From contig CAYFZO010000002.1 of NCBI GenBank assembly GCA_964347615.1, positions 62,001-126,000 on the forward strand: a stretch of DNA of 64,000 nucleotides, read 5' to 3'. Below are positions 63,242-64,000 of this stretch, piece after piece. How positions within the stretch are numbered: the stretch's first letter is position 1; each line of letters starts with the position of its first letter. The stretch is from CAYFZO01 sp964347615. Lineage in GTDB: Bacteria; Pseudomonadota; Gammaproteobacteria; Poriferisulfidales; Oxydemutatoraceae. The position numbers and the translations under genes are program-made. Under the pieces are notes generated by a model that saw only the letters and a program-made list of their open reading frames with translations, did no database searches and had not been told where the DNA came from.

Positions 63242-64000
63242 TCATTTCTTCCTGCGACGCACAATCATGCCGTCGGTGCGCTTGTTGTTTCGCGTTCTGA
63301 AGCCTTTGGTCGGCTTGCCCCACGGGGTTACGGGATGGCGGCCTCCGGAAGTCTTGCCTTCGCCGCCGCCGTGCGGATGGTCGACCGGGTTCATCACGAC
63401 GCCGCGCACCGTCGGGCGCACGCCGCGCCACCGCTTGGCGCCGGCTTTGCCCAGCTTGCGCAGGCTGTGCTGGATATTGCCGACCTCGCCGATCGTCGCC
63501 CGGCAATCGAGCGTCACCTTGCGCACTTCGCCCGAGCGCAAACGCAAAGTCGCGTAATTGCCCTCGCGCGCGACGTACTGAACCGAACTGCCCGCCGCAC
63601 GTGCCAGCTGCGCGCCTTTGCCCGGCTTCATTTCAACGCAGTGCACCACGCTACCGACCGGCAGCCTACGCAACGGCATCGCGTTGCCGGCCTTGACCGC
63701 AACGTCGTCGCCCGACGCCACGGTGTCGCCCGACTTCACGCCCGCCGGAGAAATGATGTAGCGCCGCTCGCCGTCGGGGTACAGCACCAGCGCGATGTTT
63801 GCGCTGCGATTCGGATCGTACTCGATGCGTTCGACGCGCCCTTCGAGGCCGTCCTTGTCGCGCTTGAAGTCGATCACCCGATAACGTCGCTTGTGCCCGC
63901 CGCCGACGTGACGGGTGGTGATGCGTCCGGCGTTGTTGCGTCCGCCCGTCTTCTTGGCGCCCGAAACCAGAGGCGAAAACGGCTTGCCTTTGTGCAGGGA
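63242..64000 (-). CDS. rplB: 50S ribosomal protein L2, 5' end outside the window
   Basis: Peptidyl-transferase-region protein. The 252 visible residues run from SLHKGKPFSPLVSGAKKTGG, through RYRVIDFKRDKDGLEGRVER and VDHPHGGGEGKTSGG, to the stop. About 22 N-terminal residues are missing at the window edge. The ATG at 63877 is internal, so it should not be used as a start. Confidence 0.97.
   Translation of the reverse strand, partial: SLHKGKPFSPLVSGAKKTGGRNNAGRITTRHVGGGHKRRYRVIDFKRDKDGLEGRVERIEYDPNRSANIALVLYPDGERRYIISPAGVKSGDTVASGDDVAVKAGNAMPLRRLPVGSVVHCVEMKPGKGAQLARAAGSSVQYVAREGNYATLRLRSGEVRKVTLDCRATIGEVGNIQHSLRKLGKAGAKRWRGVRPTVRGVVMNPVDHPHGGGEGKTSGGRHPVTPWGKPTKGFRTRNNKRTDGMIVRRRKK

Overview
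The window (64 kb, roughly 60% G+C over most of its length) comes from a chromosome of a gammaproteobacterium. The evidence is gene order: miaB-phoH-ybeY-corC-lnt-(manC)-leuS, a uvrA / MFS / ssb neighbourhood, a wbpK/wbpL/wbpM-like polysaccharide set, and a complete rplB-to-rplQ ribosomal protein run with secY and rpoA. I cannot name the species. Most genes lie on the minus strand, in tight runs with 1-17 bp overlaps or very short gaps.

Layout. 1-9179: the first codons of the gene after leuS (probably lptE), leuS, manC, lnt, corC, ybeY, phoH and miaB. 9326-11660: a FecA-like TonB-dependent receptor behind a good Fur box. 12076-15019: a WbpM-like dehydratase and a WbpL-like initiating glycosyltransferase. 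15128-34300: an accessory, defence-rich island. 34596-36575: a WbpK-like epimerase and galE. 36669-42067: ssb, an MFS transporter and uvrA. 42964-45680: a phosphate-selective porin and a PstS-like protein, divergent around Pho-box-like repeats. 45981-51860: a DUF3616 protein and an RND efflux pump with its adaptor. 52417-64000: the alpha, spc and S10 ribosomal operons, with rplB cut by the window end.

The island is the most interesting part. It holds a type I restriction-modification system whose hsdM-(winged helix)-hsdS genes are separated from hsdR by about 7.5 kb of distinctly A+T-richer DNA. That insert carries an IetA/IetS pair (AAA+ ATPase plus subtilisin-like protease, a known antiphage and plasmid-stability system), a DprA/SLOG-type protein, a five-helix membrane protein of unknown function and remnants of antitoxin genes. 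A second IetA-like ATPase without a protease, a zeta-toxin-like ATPase, a ribbon-helix-helix-like protein and a solitary Dam-type methylase flank it. The island sits exactly where wbpK would adjoin wbpL, so it appears to have been inserted into a polysaccharide operon.

A second theme is genome wear. Three gene 3' ends within about 10 kb (the MFS transporter, uvrA, and the DUF3616/RND pair) have been duplicated in tandem, giving truncated tail copies with periods of about 306, 382 and 522 bp. For uvrA the repeat boundaries coincide with a 13-bp match between uvrA and the neighbouring porin gene. Two decayed IS200/IS605-type TnpB remnants and one other transposase tail are also visible. No tRNA, rRNA gene, CRISPR array or intact insertion sequence was recognised.
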